Positions 46,245 through 55,479 of a stretch of 64,000 bases of DNA are shown here, one piece after another. Location: NCBI GenBank assembly GCA_011037195.1, contig JAAEAF010004974.1:49771-113770 (forward strand). The letters run 5' to 3'. How positions within the stretch are numbered: the first letter of the stretch is position 1; the number at the start of each line of letters is the position of its first letter. This DNA is from Triatoma infestans (lineage: Eukaryota > Arthropoda > Insecta > Hemiptera > Reduviidae). A program made the position numbers and the translations under genes. A model generated the notes under the pieces. It was not told where the DNA came from and ran no database searches. It worked only from the letters and a program-made list of their open reading frames with translations.

Positions 46245-47430
46245 GATTACCAAAATAAATACTAAAATTGGGTAAGTCTTTCACACTAGAATTTTTTATT
46301 TGCTGAAACAATTCACGGACGCTTATTTTTTTTATAATTTTTGGCCAAAAAAAAGAAAGGATTTTATATGTTTTCAAATTTGAAAAAATACAAAAATACT
46401 TTTGCTCATTACAAAATTTCATTATAGAATAAAAATAAATAATAATGGAATTCAAGGTTAATACAAATTGATCATGAGAATTCTTTTGTGTGCGTGTAAG
46501 ATTTACTTGGACATGTTACGGTAGATATAGGGGGAATAATTACTGGCCTGAAATAAAATATTAAGAAATATGACAAGCGGACAGGGGAAGGAGGTTGTAA
46601 TATACTGGAAAAAGATGAAAGAATGTTTTGGAGGAAGATGGAAGAAGAAGAAGAAGCAGTAGGGAGGGGACACGGTAGCCAATTCCGGTTAATGTTGAAT
46701 GGAATCAGTTCGGAACTAGAAGTAAACCAGGAGTCGGGAGGCTGTTTGACTTAACTAAATCTCACCATCTACTCGCCTGGCCCAGCCCAGGTATTACCTA
46801 TCTCAAATTGAGAATATAATTGCTTCTTCTTCTACTCCTCTCTCTCTCTTCATCGTAGCCTTTCTCTCTCTTGCTCTCTCCTTTACTTCATAGCCACCAC
46901 ACTTTACTTCTCCTATCGCTTTACAAAGCTTTCAACTTCCACCCGAGCTTTTATTTCTTTTAACTGTTCATTATTGTTTTTTGATAATAAGCACTCTCCC
47001 CCCCTCCCATTCGGTTAGTGTTTCACTTACACACGCGCACATAAACACACAGATACTAAACTTCAAGGCTTAATGCCTCTCTCCATTCATATTGAGTTCA
47101 GTAGCAACCACTATAAAGCTCTAATATTCCGCCCTCCACACCGTTCGGACGGTCGTCCCTAGATTACTGTTTTTAAATTGGTAGCTGCATCATTTCTTTA
47201 ATATCAAAACTCAATGAGTTTATACATAAATAATAATTTCAATCCAAATCTACTAGTGAATTGAGAGAAAAATCTTGCTTCTCTTTCTCTTTTGCTTTGT
47301 TTATCCCTCTTTCTCTCTGTTTCAACTACTTATAGTTTTTTGTGATTAACGGGATATCCAGATCTGGTTTATCTTGTAAACATATAGGTGAATTATTTTG
47401 AGAAAGAAATGCATCTAATCCATACACTCC
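46245..47430. other. non-coding stretch, nothing assigned
   Basis: A (GAA)n-like run at about 46632-46655 and TC-rich tracts (46830-46890, 47275-47325). No supported gene. Confidence 0.5.
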
Positions 47431-47436
47431 AACTTA

Positions 47437-47650
47437 AGGGAAGGAAATAGCCAAGTGGTTAGCGTACTAGATCCCACCCGGAGGACTCGGGTTCAATTCC
47501 AGCTGCGCTACCCTTAGATTTTCCCTTCCTAGGAGCTCACTGTATGTAACGAGAGTACACTGTCCGGAGGCCGGCAGTGCACTGAGAAGACTCCGGGCGC
47601 CAATGACCTAGATATCGACACGCCTTAAATTAAACAAAAAAAAAACACTC
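47437..47650 (+). mobile_element. tRNA-derived SINE, family 1, full-length
   Basis: Head GGAAATAGCCAAGTGGTTAG (A box) then CGTACTAGATCCCACCCGG, AGGACTCGGGTTCAATTCCA (B box), body CAGCTGCGCTACCCTTAGAT, 'ttcccttcctaggagctcactgtatg', 'gagagtacactgtccggaggccggcagtgcactgag', CTCCGGGCGCCAATGACC, tail 'cgccttaaattaaac' and A(9). Confidence 0.85.
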
Positions 47651-47824
47651 TAACTTCAATAACGAACAACGAATATGATAATATATTTTACGGTAATTGT
47701 CACCATTCTCAAAGTTGGATTTTTATTAAATGTTCAGTATCAAATGTGATATTGATGCTGAAACGTTACATTATAGCAGTGGCGGCCGGTGAATATTTTT
47801 AAGTGGGGGGTGCTGGTGTGAATA

Positions 47825-48220
47825 TTAAAAAATCTGGTGTGAAACACTCACACGCCTTTCTCTTACTCTAATTAATACAATTTAATTAAGGAATTTTCTT
47901 TGAAATTGCAACGTTACAATGTTAAGCTGAACTAGCCATACACATGGTTGTAAGGATTTTTTTATACCTTAGCGGTCTTAAGTGGGGCGCTCTTTATCAC
48001 AACCAATAAAGCTTGTGAAAAATTAAATTTAAACTAGCTGACAGACCCCCCCATACCCCTCTAAAATCAATTTTTTTCAGGAAAATATTTCAAATAAAAG
48101 TGATACGTTTCTATCTATGCAACAAGCATTCCAATTTTAAGAAAAATTGTTGAAATGGTTTTCAAGTAAATTCCAAAAAACTCAAAAACTTATTTTTTTA
48201 AATTGCATTATGTGCATTAA
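47825..48220 (-). repeat. family X 3' half, minus strand
   Basis: The X terminal block 'aaatctggtgtgaaacactcacacgcctttctcttactctaattaatacaatttaat' (47828-47885), 'tttgaaattgcaacgttacaatgtt', 'acagacccccccatacccctc', 'gaaaatatttcaaataaaagtgatac', 'gaaaaattgttgaaatggttttcaagt'. It continues beyond the LTR/LINE block at 49335-49460 (minus). Confidence 0.8.
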
Positions 48221-48223
48221 TAC

Positions 48224-48507
48224 TGTAACGTTTTTCCCTCTAAACTAGCTACTGCAACTAGTTTTAAGTGTGTTCGTATAGATAAAATACTCTAAACTTC
48301 AATAAGACAAACACCAATTTATTGTTATACACAAAAAGTTCACTTTGTTCACTTTTTATACACTTTTCACAAACTAGTGACTTCGTTTGTAACTGGAAAC
48401 TCTGTGAACTCTCTGTGGTACCTCCATTTATACCGGTAGAGAACTTTCTAGAATATTCTCAATCCTTCCAGAAAGAACTATTCGCCAGCACTTCCTAGCG
48501 GCCACTA
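48224..48507 (-). mobile_element. heat-shock LTR family L1, partial copy
   Basis: Starts TGTAACGTTTTTCCCTC at 48224 and matches 50866-51193 (with about 45 bp missing before 'aaaagttcactttg') up to 'cctagcggccacta', where it is cut. On minus: R/U5 with AATAAA, the TATAAATGG box (48424-48432), and a perfect four-pentamer heat-shock element at 48440-48459. The U3 5' part (to CGTTACA) is lost. Confidence 0.85.
48424..48476 (-). promoter_or_regulatory. heat-shock element plus TATA box in LTR copy
   Basis: Plus-strand reading 48440-48459 is AGAAC TTTCT AGAAT ATTCT: four alternating nGAAn/nTTCn units. A second pair CTTCC AGAAA lies at 48465-48474. On the minus strand the TATA-like TATAAATGG (48424-48432) follows 7 bp downstream. 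Same arrangement as at 51119-51169. Confidence 0.75.
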
Positions 48508-48520
48508 TTGGTGCGCTCTC

Positions 48521-49066
48521 TTGCGGGGCTACCTAAATAAAGTAGGAGCTATTAACCTCTGGGAGTCTCAGGACCACAATGAAATAACTAAGAATAAATG
48601 CACTCTATTAACAGCTTACAAAAACCACCTTATTAGTACTGACATTGAAGCTCTGTATAAAACTAAATACAATATGTACATTAGATGTATTAGTCAATTT
48701 AACTGTCCACAGCAATATCTTTTACAAAACGTTCCATTGGAATTTCTGAAAGTAGTTGCTCAGTTACGTTTAGCAAACAAAAAGTATCCCAGAGTTATAA
48801 TTAAAGGTAAAAAATATGATTTTAACCCAGAAAGAAACTGTTTGCTGTGTAAGTGTGATTTATCAGATTCGATTGTCCATCTCCTAATAGAATGTAAGAC
48901 ATTTATAGCCCACAGACTTAAATTTTTTGTAAAACTACCAAATTGTGAACTAGATGCACTAGATATTATTTTAAATTGTAATTCAATACCTGAAATAAAA
49001 AATTTGTATTCGTTCACAAAAAGTTGCTTAGAATTGAGAAAAAAGTTAAAACTATATTTAAATTAG
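48521..49066 (+). pseudogene. LINE ORF2 C-terminal fragment with CxxC-H-C block
   Basis: A 181-codon open frame. It aligns with the LINE at 17522-18572: QQYLLQNVPLEFLKVVAQLR here versus PYFLLQDVSFRAIRLFAQIR there, then CLLCKCDLSDSIVHLLIEC (CxxC...H...C) versus CELDAPEDVVHLLLQC. This is the region downstream of RT in one LINE lineage lacking RNase H. The frame is open for its whole length but has no RT, and no promoter, so it is a truncated fragment lying between two pieces of LTR L1. Confidence 0.7.
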
Positions 49067-49094
49067 ACGGATGAAACTGAAATAGTTGGCATTA

Positions 49095-49325
49095 GCTCAC
49101 TTTGTTCACTTTTTATATACTTTCCACAAACGTACACTTCGTTTGTAACTAGAAAACTCTCTCAACTCTCTGCGGCCTCACTATTTATTCCGGTGGAGAA
49201 TCTTCTAGAATTTTCTCAATCCTTCCAAAGAGGACTAGAGCGCATCGCCAGCGCTTCCTAGCGGCCACTAAGAGAACTTGAGGTTCCTACTTCCTCTCCT
49301 AGATGGGGCCACTGGCTGCGATACA
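49095..49325 (-). mobile_element. heat-shock LTR family L1, diverged partial copy
   Basis: Matches 51026-51257 of the full LTR from GCTCACTTTGTTCACTTTTT to GGCTGCGATACA (the end CGTTACA mutated to CGATACA) with scattered substitutions; the U5 side is missing. On minus it keeps U3, a degenerate TATA (AATAAATAG at 49181-49189), and an intact four-pentamer heat-shock element at 49197-49216. Confidence 0.8.
49181..49216 (-). promoter_or_regulatory. heat-shock element in diverged LTR copy
   Basis: Plus-strand reading 49197-49216 is AGAAT CTTCT AGAAT TTTCT. Compared with the copies at 48440 and 51135, the three substitutions all fall at the unconstrained n positions of the pentamers. The TATA is degraded to AATAAATAG. 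Confidence 0.7.
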
Positions 49326-49334
49326 CTACTATGT

Positions 49335-49460
49335 AGGTATTAATAACCATATATCATACTGATGTGGTTACTTTAGAGAAAAGCATAACGCTACTGTTCC
49401 CCCAGAACCCCCAAAAATTCAATTTTTTTCGAGAAAATGTTTCAAATAAAAGTAATTGGA
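49335..49460 (-). repeat. family X continuation, minus strand
   Basis: 'tattaataaccatatatcatactgatgtggttactttagagaaaagcataacgctactgttcccccagaaccc', then 'cgagaaaatgtttcaaataaaagta': X blocks on the minus strand, continuing the copy at 47825-48220 beyond the LTR/LINE block. Confidence 0.7.
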
Positions 49461-49809
49461 AAACATTTCGTACGCTTTTCTCTAAACTTCGTTTACTATC
49501 TGCAGACACAAATACCTACAACTTTTTTAAAACATTTTTCCGGAACAATTGATTATTTGGGGTTTCTGTCGAGTTAAGTTGACCTCTAAAGTACCACTTC
49601 AACACAAAATATGCTTCCAACATCTATATAATATTGAGGTAATTTAAAAGCATTACTAGAATTCAAAATTAAAAAAAAAAAAAAGCTTAATCAGAAGGGC
49701 AACTTTAGAGAATAAGCTGCTCGTTTTTTTTTTTTTTTTTTTTTTTTTTTTTGAATTTCTCGAAAACGGATACAACGATTTTCTTTAAACTTGGAATGTT
49801 TATTTTTTT

Positions 49810-50690
49810 TCCCAGCTCCAGTAGCCCCGCAACTGAGGTGTTTATTACTCTGCCTGTCCCCATCATGATTACAAGCATTTAATTGTATAATTCAAAATAT
49901 TAATTTAACCATTCCATTCATTCTAATCATGTCCATTATTATTATTATTATTTAGTATAAGACAATAGCAATTTGAAGTTGATTACATAAACTAGATATG
50001 AAACAATTAAATTAAGAATAAGAAAGACTAACAAGAATATATAATAATGCAAAGAACCAGCAAACAATTTATAATAAATTTAGGTCAATTTTGTTGATAA
50101 ACACCATGAACTGTTTATTGAATTTTGAAATTAACAAACTCGGAGCTGCTGAGCATCCTTATCCTTCCTGAATCACCTCCTTTATCAATTCCGCTCTACT
50201 TGCCTCAAAAAAATGGGCAGTCGAAAATTATATTATGGTGTCACGTTTGAGCAACCAAGTTACTCGTATTACAAACACATCCAGGGCTGTTTTTTATTTT
50301 AAATCTAAATAAATATGATTTATTTTTCCCGTGACCGGTAAGTGCCATAGTTAGTTTGTAAGAGTGCTGCAAATCGATCTTCTTCCTCATTGCAACTGTT
50401 GGGAAGAAACTTTTAGTTACTTCGCCTTTGCAAGTATTTTGCCACTCAATTTCCCACATTTCTTGACTTTTCTTTGCAGCCTCTCTCTTCACATAACTAA
50501 GAGGTACCTTTGTATAACAGATGGCCAGGTCAGGGTCTAAAGCCGCTTCTTTAGCTAAACTATCTGCTACTTCATTACCTTCATCGCCAGCATGGGCCTT
50601 GACCCATTCCAGATTTATTATCCAGCCCAAATCCATTCTCAACCTTTTTAATTTTTATCTAATCAAATTAGCCATGGAGTTATGATTCCC
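49810..50690 (-). mobile_element. 5'-truncated LINE (RNase H) inserted in X
   Basis: Minus-strand RNase H frame at 50241-50642: INLEWVKAHAGDEGNEVADS and LAKEAALDPDLA (W-x-KAH-x-G-x-x-GNE-x-AD-x-LAKEA), SYVKREAAKKSQEMWEIEWQ, FFPTVAMRKKI, LTMALTGHGKNKSYLFRFKI and a C-terminal SPGCVCN, typical of the R1-type C-terminus (TGHG...YL-x-RF-x-I...S-P-x-C-x-C). A frameshift follows, then FEASRAELIKEVIQEG. The 3' side has a (TAA)n tail at 49937-49955 on plus. The flanking TTGGAAT (about 49792 and 50697) is a probable TSD. Confidence 0.8.
50241..50642 (-). pseudogene. RNase H domain of an R1-type LINE
   Basis: 133 open codons. It contains the second half of RNase H (conserved WVKAH...GNEVADSLAKEA, including the catalytic Asp of the AD pair) and the C-terminal region up to the first Cys pair. 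The first catalytic residues (D-G-S, E) lie upstream of the 5' truncation, so it cannot fold as a complete RNase H. Confidence 0.8.
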
Positions 50691-50960
50691 ATGATTTGGA
50701 ATACTTGCTGCATTGATAAAAACTATCATCACCGAAACAGTTTTCTGAAAAAAAAAAAGATTTTAGAGGGGTATTAGGGGGGGGGCTGTCAGTTAGTTTA
50801 AATTAAGTTATCATGGACATTTTCACTAATGACATTATTACTTTTTTTTGGAAATCTATTAATATTGTAACGTTTTTCTCCTCTAAACTAGCTACTGCAA
50901 CTAGTTTTAAGTGGGTACGTATAGATAAAATACTCTAAACTTCAATAAAGAAAACACCAA

Positions 50961-50966
50961 TTTATT
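50961..50966 (-). terminator. AATAAA polyadenylation signal in L1 LTR
   Basis: AATAAA on minus, downstream of the TATA box and followed by GT/T-rich sequence (TTGGTGTTTTCTTT on minus), as expected for the R/U5 boundary of an LTR. Confidence 0.6.
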
Positions 50967-51118
50967 GTTATATACAATAAATTACAAAATACAACACTTA
51001 ATAATAATTACTTCACAGTTTAAACCACAAAAGTTCACTTTGTTCACTTTTTATACACTTTTCACAAACTAGTGACTTCGTTTGTAACTGGAAACTCTGT
51101 GAACTCTCTGTGGTACCT

Positions 51119-51169
51119 CTATTTATACCGGTAGAGAACTTTCTAGAATATTCTCAATCCTTCCAGAAA
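51119..51169 (-). promoter_or_regulatory. heat-shock element and TATA box of the L1 LTR
   Basis: 51135-51154 on plus is AGAAC TTTCT AGAAT ATTCT, a perfect run of four alternating nGAAn/nTTCn pentamers, the HSF trimer site. A further CTTCC AGAAA pair is at 51160-51169. On the minus strand TATAAATAG follows at 51127-51119, 7 bp away. HSE next to TATA is the geometry of insect hsp promoters. HSF binding is inferred, not shown. Confidence 0.8.
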
Positions 51170-51411
51170 GAACTATTCGCCAGCACTTCCTAGCGGCCAC
51201 TAAGAGAACTTGAGCTTCCTACTCTCTCTCCTATATGGCACCACCGGCTGCGTTACAATATTATTAATAAAACCTTTCACCATTTTGTTTTCAGACATTT
51301 TACCGGAAAAGTTTGACGAAAACCAAAAAGATCACTATTATAGTTGTATTAACGGTAGGTAGTAACATAAAGATGTGTGAGTGTTTCACACCAGATTTTT
51401 AAAATTAATAA

Positions 51412-52675
51412 TACATAACTAATGTGCAGTAAACGCAGTTATTTTCCGACAGACTCTATATATGAATGAAAAGAAGCTATAGAGCCTGATTGGTAAGGAA
51501 GAAATATTGGAATAGTCTGGTATGATTTCAGTGCATGAATGGCCCCGGCTGCCTCATTTACATTGCTGATGAAAACAGAAGGAATCTTTTTTACATAAAT
51601 ATAAAATATGTATAGTAAGATTGTTTATTCAGGCACCACAGGTGGGCCCTAGAATGATGATACAGTGTGAAGGCGTGAATCTATCATTCAGACATGTGTG
51701 TGTTGTTCTTGTAAGATGTTAACCTGCAAAAAAAAAAAGGGCATGGACCATACAAAAGTAAGAAAGTGTACGAATGTAGAAGATGTAGGTAACAGGTAAG
51801 TATCATGATAGAACAGGTGTGTAGGCCCTAGAAAGACAAACACATACACACACAAAGTACATATAATAACAATAGTATTACAATTCACACAGCCTCACCT
51901 GAATAGATTAGTTGTTGATTGGTACCGTTATTAATATTTTCCTTATGTCTGTGTAACACCTGTTATAACAGCAAGAATACCGACTGACTTACATACTGAT
52001 GACAACGAACAAAACAAATCCTAATAAACAAAAAAAAAAAATAACCTAGAGGAAACGTTAGTCTGTAAGTTGTGTTCATCGCCCTGACTCTTTCATTTTT
52101 TGGACGGGTGTCAGTTCCATTGTTAAAACCCTCAAAAAAAAAAATCCCGTTATGCATGATGAAGTAATCAGTGTAATTATTTAAAAGGGTGAAGTAAACT
52201 ATTAATCGACAGACGGCTTATGTGTCTGTGTGTCTGAAATCGGTCCATGTATAAATTTGGGTAGCCTCCCTGATAATGGTTACTATATAACTGTAGAAAT
52301 GCTACTTTGCAAGAAAACTTAATTTAACTATTAAATTTCACATTAAGCTCTCCATTAGCCAAACAGAGTTTTCATCGCGCTTACTGAATCAATTCTTATT
52401 CAGAATATCTAGCCACACTAGCTCAAGGAACTATTAATGAGTTTAATAATATAGTAGATTCTGGAAATCCATTACACTGGTTGATTATCGGTGGTGCGTG
52501 ACAGAAACATAAAGTTGAAGTCAATTCTCTACACAAACTTGATAGCCTTATTCTGTCGATAAATAAGAATTCGAAACCGGTCAGAACCAGCACAAATAAG
52601 CTTGCTATGACAGATGAAATCACAGATGTTACCCAATCACATATCCAACATTCAGTATGTAGTAGAGCCCTCATG
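51412..52675. other. non-coding stretch, nothing assigned
   Basis: No supported gene. The minus-strand frame at 52423-52875 (150 codons) overlaps the L2 LTR and has no known family; composition is Leu/Phe/Ser-rich. Confidence 0.5.
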
Positions 52676-52680
52676 CCTGG

Positions 52681-53234
52681 TGTGATGGATGCCAGAAATA
52701 TAGAAATATATTTGATTTCAAATATATAAAAATTATGAAGAACTAGACACTCGCTGGCAAAAAGGGTACACACAGGTAGAAGATTACCGTTACAGAAGAG
52801 TTCAAAGGACCTGGCTAGCTTTGTCTTTAAGAGTACACAGAACTTTGGTAGCTTTGTCTTTGCACCCCTTCTCAAAGGGGAAGATTTGTAGTAACAAGAG
52901 TAGGCATTCTTTCAAAACAGTCTGCATTCTGCTTTCAAACAAGAACAGTCTGAAGCAGACATTCTACCAGTAAACATCAGTTCCAGTTTAAGCATTAACC
53001 TTAAGTAAAATCAATCTAACTAGTTTTCACAATATATTAATAAGTTTATACATTCTTTGCAAATAACTTGTAGTTATTATTTTAAAAGAATATATTTATT
53101 GTGAACAGTGTGATCTCTTGATTATTTCTTAATACTTCTACCTTTATCTCAAACATACACACAAGCCCTTTACAAAACCGCTCACGCCACAAACTACAAA
53201 CTACTACAAACATACAACACATCATAACATTTCA
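52681..53234. mobile_element. solo LTR family L2, copy 2 (554 bp)
   Basis: Starts TGTGATGGATGCCAGAAATA and ends AACATTTCA; flanked by CTGG at 52677-52680 and 53235-53238 (4-bp TSD). Aligns along its length with 21445-21935: 'gaagatttgtagtaacaag', 'aggcattctttca', 'agaatatatttattgtgaacagtg', 'tctcttgattatttcttaatac', 'acacaagccctttacaaaaccgctca'. No adjacent internal region. Orientation of transcription not resolved. Confidence 0.75.
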
Positions 53235-53239
53235 CTGGG

Positions 53240-54650
53240 GAATAAAAAGATGTCTTTGTACTTTCATGTATTCCAATGTGCAATGTGTTCCTAAGATAGT
53301 TTTCTTGTGGTTAAATATAAATTACAAGTAAACGAATGGATAAAGATTTAAATTACTTTTTATGTAATTTAAGTAAATGGACAGTAATTTAATAATATCT
53401 AGCCCTAAAAGCATTAAATATTTTGAATCTAGAGTGGCCTTAGATTCTATCAATAAATTCTAAGCTCACCTGAAGATGAAAAATATACTCTTTACTTAAG
53501 TTTTAACTAAAAATCAATTAATACAAAAGTGGTGTTCATTTAATTAAGTGCATAGGACATAATAAACCAAATGGTTTGTTTTTAATTGGCTTTCACAATT
53601 TGCACTTATTTAGCAACGATTCGTTTTACAATAATTTTTTCGAAGGTCAAGCATATGAATAGCAGTTTAAACAATTTAATTTAAAATTTAAAGGGCATTA
53701 ATTTGATTATGGTTTCATACCCCTTTGCAATTTAATAAGCATTTATAATATGAGATGTAAAAAAAAGATTTAAGAACTTTTATTTTGTAATTTCACGGAT
53801 ACCACCTTGAGAAAAACTATTGAATATTTTAAGTTGCACTTTTCTATGCACCAGTTTTTCGTAAATTATTTTCTAGTTCTGCTACACTATTTCACCATTA
53901 CTTTTGGTTCTGCATCAGTTTTATGATTAGTATTTTATTTTAGCTCAGGGAGTTAGTATTCTGTTTATTGAAATTTTACTTTCCTCTCTAGTTATAACAT
54001 AAATTTTTTGTATTGATCGCAGGTGCTTTATTTGTAAACAGAAAATTAAGGATTTTTTGTTTTGTTTAAATTTATTAATAAATTTACTAATCAAATTATA
54101 ATTAACCAGTTTGTAAACTTTTCGGATAGACAAAATTATGATTTAGAACCATATCTGACAGTTGATATAATAAATTTCTTATTTTTTTTTTTTTAAACAG
54201 GGCCGAGGATATAACATATACGGGGCAGTAATTAGTACTTTCCATATTTTTTTTTTTTGTGATGACGGCATTTTTTAGAAAAAAAAAAAAAAAGAATGGT
54301 TAAAGTAAGTTTTGATCCTGGGTTCCCACAGTAACCTGAAGGAGAATGGTAAAAAAAAGTTAGTATCACCTTTCCCCGACCTTCGGTGGAGGCTGTATGT
54401 CGCCGATATATCACCGTTCATTAGCGTTACATCTCTGTTTAGGGAGTCCCCCCCCCGCCCCATTATTGAGAGATCTTACACATCCCTGTACTACAACATA
54501 CACACAGAGATGGGGAGAGACAACATACCCATGTCGTCATCATTCACTATTGTACTTCTAATTATAATATAATATGTATAAATAAACTTAATTCTCTCTC
54601 ACTTAGTAAAGAGACAGTTTTATTTAGTAGTCAATACAATATTACATAAC
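53240..54650. other. non-coding stretch, nothing assigned
   Basis: AT-rich, with poly-T/poly-A runs (54183-54194, 54246-54259, 54280-54294). Small open frames have no family resemblance. Confidence 0.5.
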
Positions 54651-54654
54651 AGCT

Positions 54655-55050
54655 GTTTGTTACTTTCACTTATGGCCGTAAATAGTAACAATACGATCGT
54701 GACAATTTCTTAATATTAAATTTTCACAGAAAATACATGGTTTGAGATGCCGCAAATGTGAAAAAAATAGTTTTTAGCGAATGGTCTGTATGAATGTGCG
54801 AACAAAATATCGCAAAAATAAAAAAAAATCTGGTGTGAAACACTCACACGACTTTCTCTTACTCTAATACAAAAGAATTTTTTAAAAAATTGCAACGTTA
54901 CAATGTTTAATTAGGATTTTATTTGTGTATACCTGAGCGGCCTTATGTGGAGCGCTCAATGTTAAAACTAACAAAGCTTGTTCAAATTTAAATTTAAACT
55001 AACTGGTACACCTCCAATACCCCTCTAAAAATCAATTTGTTAAAAAAAAA
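54655..55050. repeat. family X start (+) joined to X 3' half (-)
   Basis: 54658-54828 is the X 5' part on plus ('ttactttcacttatggccg...acaatacgatcgtgacaattt', 'tttttagcgaatggtctgtatg', 'gcgaacaaaatatcgcaaaaa'). 54829-55045 is the X 3' half on minus ('aaatctggtgtgaaacactcacacgactttctcttactctaat', 'ttgcaacgttacaatgtttaatt', 'caatacccctctaaaaatcaatttgtt'). The same facing arrangement is seen at 18895-19065. Confidence 0.7.
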
Positions 55051-55389
55051 ATGTTCAGTAATTAACTAATTTAAAACTTCATTAATTCAAACAATGCTTT
55101 CTATTTCCACACAACATTATGACTCCACTGCTTCCAATATGATTGAAATTAGTGATAAGAATTTCTATCGCCTATTTAGTTGTGAAGTCACCTATAATAT
55201 CAACTAACGTTTTATTTAATATATGTATTGCACATTAATAATTATTAAATGATAATTATATTATTAAAGAAGATATTAATATAATAAAGAAAATTATTAT
55301 AATATAGTCATTAAAATAATATTTTTAATATCTATTAATTTTCAAGGGGATCCGCGCTTCCTAGAGCCGACCTATTCCCATCCATTTTA

Positions 55390-55450
55390 TCAAACATTTT
55401 TCTGGAAAATTTATATTTCGGAAGGGGGTTGGGGGAGTAGTTCTACAATG
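55390..55450 (+). repeat. family X short fragment
   Basis: 'aaacatttttctggaaaatttatatttcggaagggggttggggg' matches the X block after the second CGAAAA motif. AT-rich sequence precedes it (55230-55340). Confidence 0.5.
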
Positions 55451-55479
55451 ATAGGCTTTCCTTCAAAGAGTTTCAATCA

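Larger units (their letters stand above)
50866..51257 (-). mobile_element. solo LTR L1 with heat-shock promoter (392 bp)
   Basis: Ends are TGTAACG and CGTTACA (a 7-bp perfect inverted terminal repeat with TG...CA), flanked by ATAT on both sides (50862-50865 and 51258-51261), the 4-bp duplication expected of an LTR integrase. Read on minus: U3 with heat-shock elements (51135-51169), TATAAATAG (51119-51127), transcribed leader GTTCACAGAGTTTCCAGTTA..., polyadenylation signal AATAAA (50961-50966) about 155 bp downstream of the TATA, and U5 ending AACGTTACA. The full order U3-R-U5 supports an LTR rather than a host promoter. No internal region adjoins, hence solo LTR. Inserted in family X. Confidence 0.85.
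49455..51410 (+). repeat. family X copy interrupted by a LINE and an LTR
   Basis: Plus-strand X in three pieces: 49455-49800 ('cgctttt', 'ttaaaacatttttccggaaca', 'ggatacaacgattttctttaaacttggaatgttta'), 50690-50865 ('ttggaatacttgctgcattgataaaaactatcatc', 'agttttctgaaaa', 'gaggggtattaggggg'), and 51258-51405, ending 'acataaagatgtgtgagtgtttcacaccagattttt'. A minus-strand LINE and a minus-strand LTR fill the gaps. A T run of about 32 lies at 49719-49752. Confidence 0.75.

Noticed and set aside
51119..51169. A host heat-shock gene promoter
   Set aside because: The HSE-TATA block occurs in three copies, within TGT...ACA ends, with a TSD and a polyadenylation signal, and no hsp coding sequence follows; an LTR explains it better.
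52423..52875. 150-codon minus-strand open frame
   Set aside because: Overlaps the L2 solo LTR by about 195 bp, has Leu/Phe/Ser-rich low-information composition and no domain.
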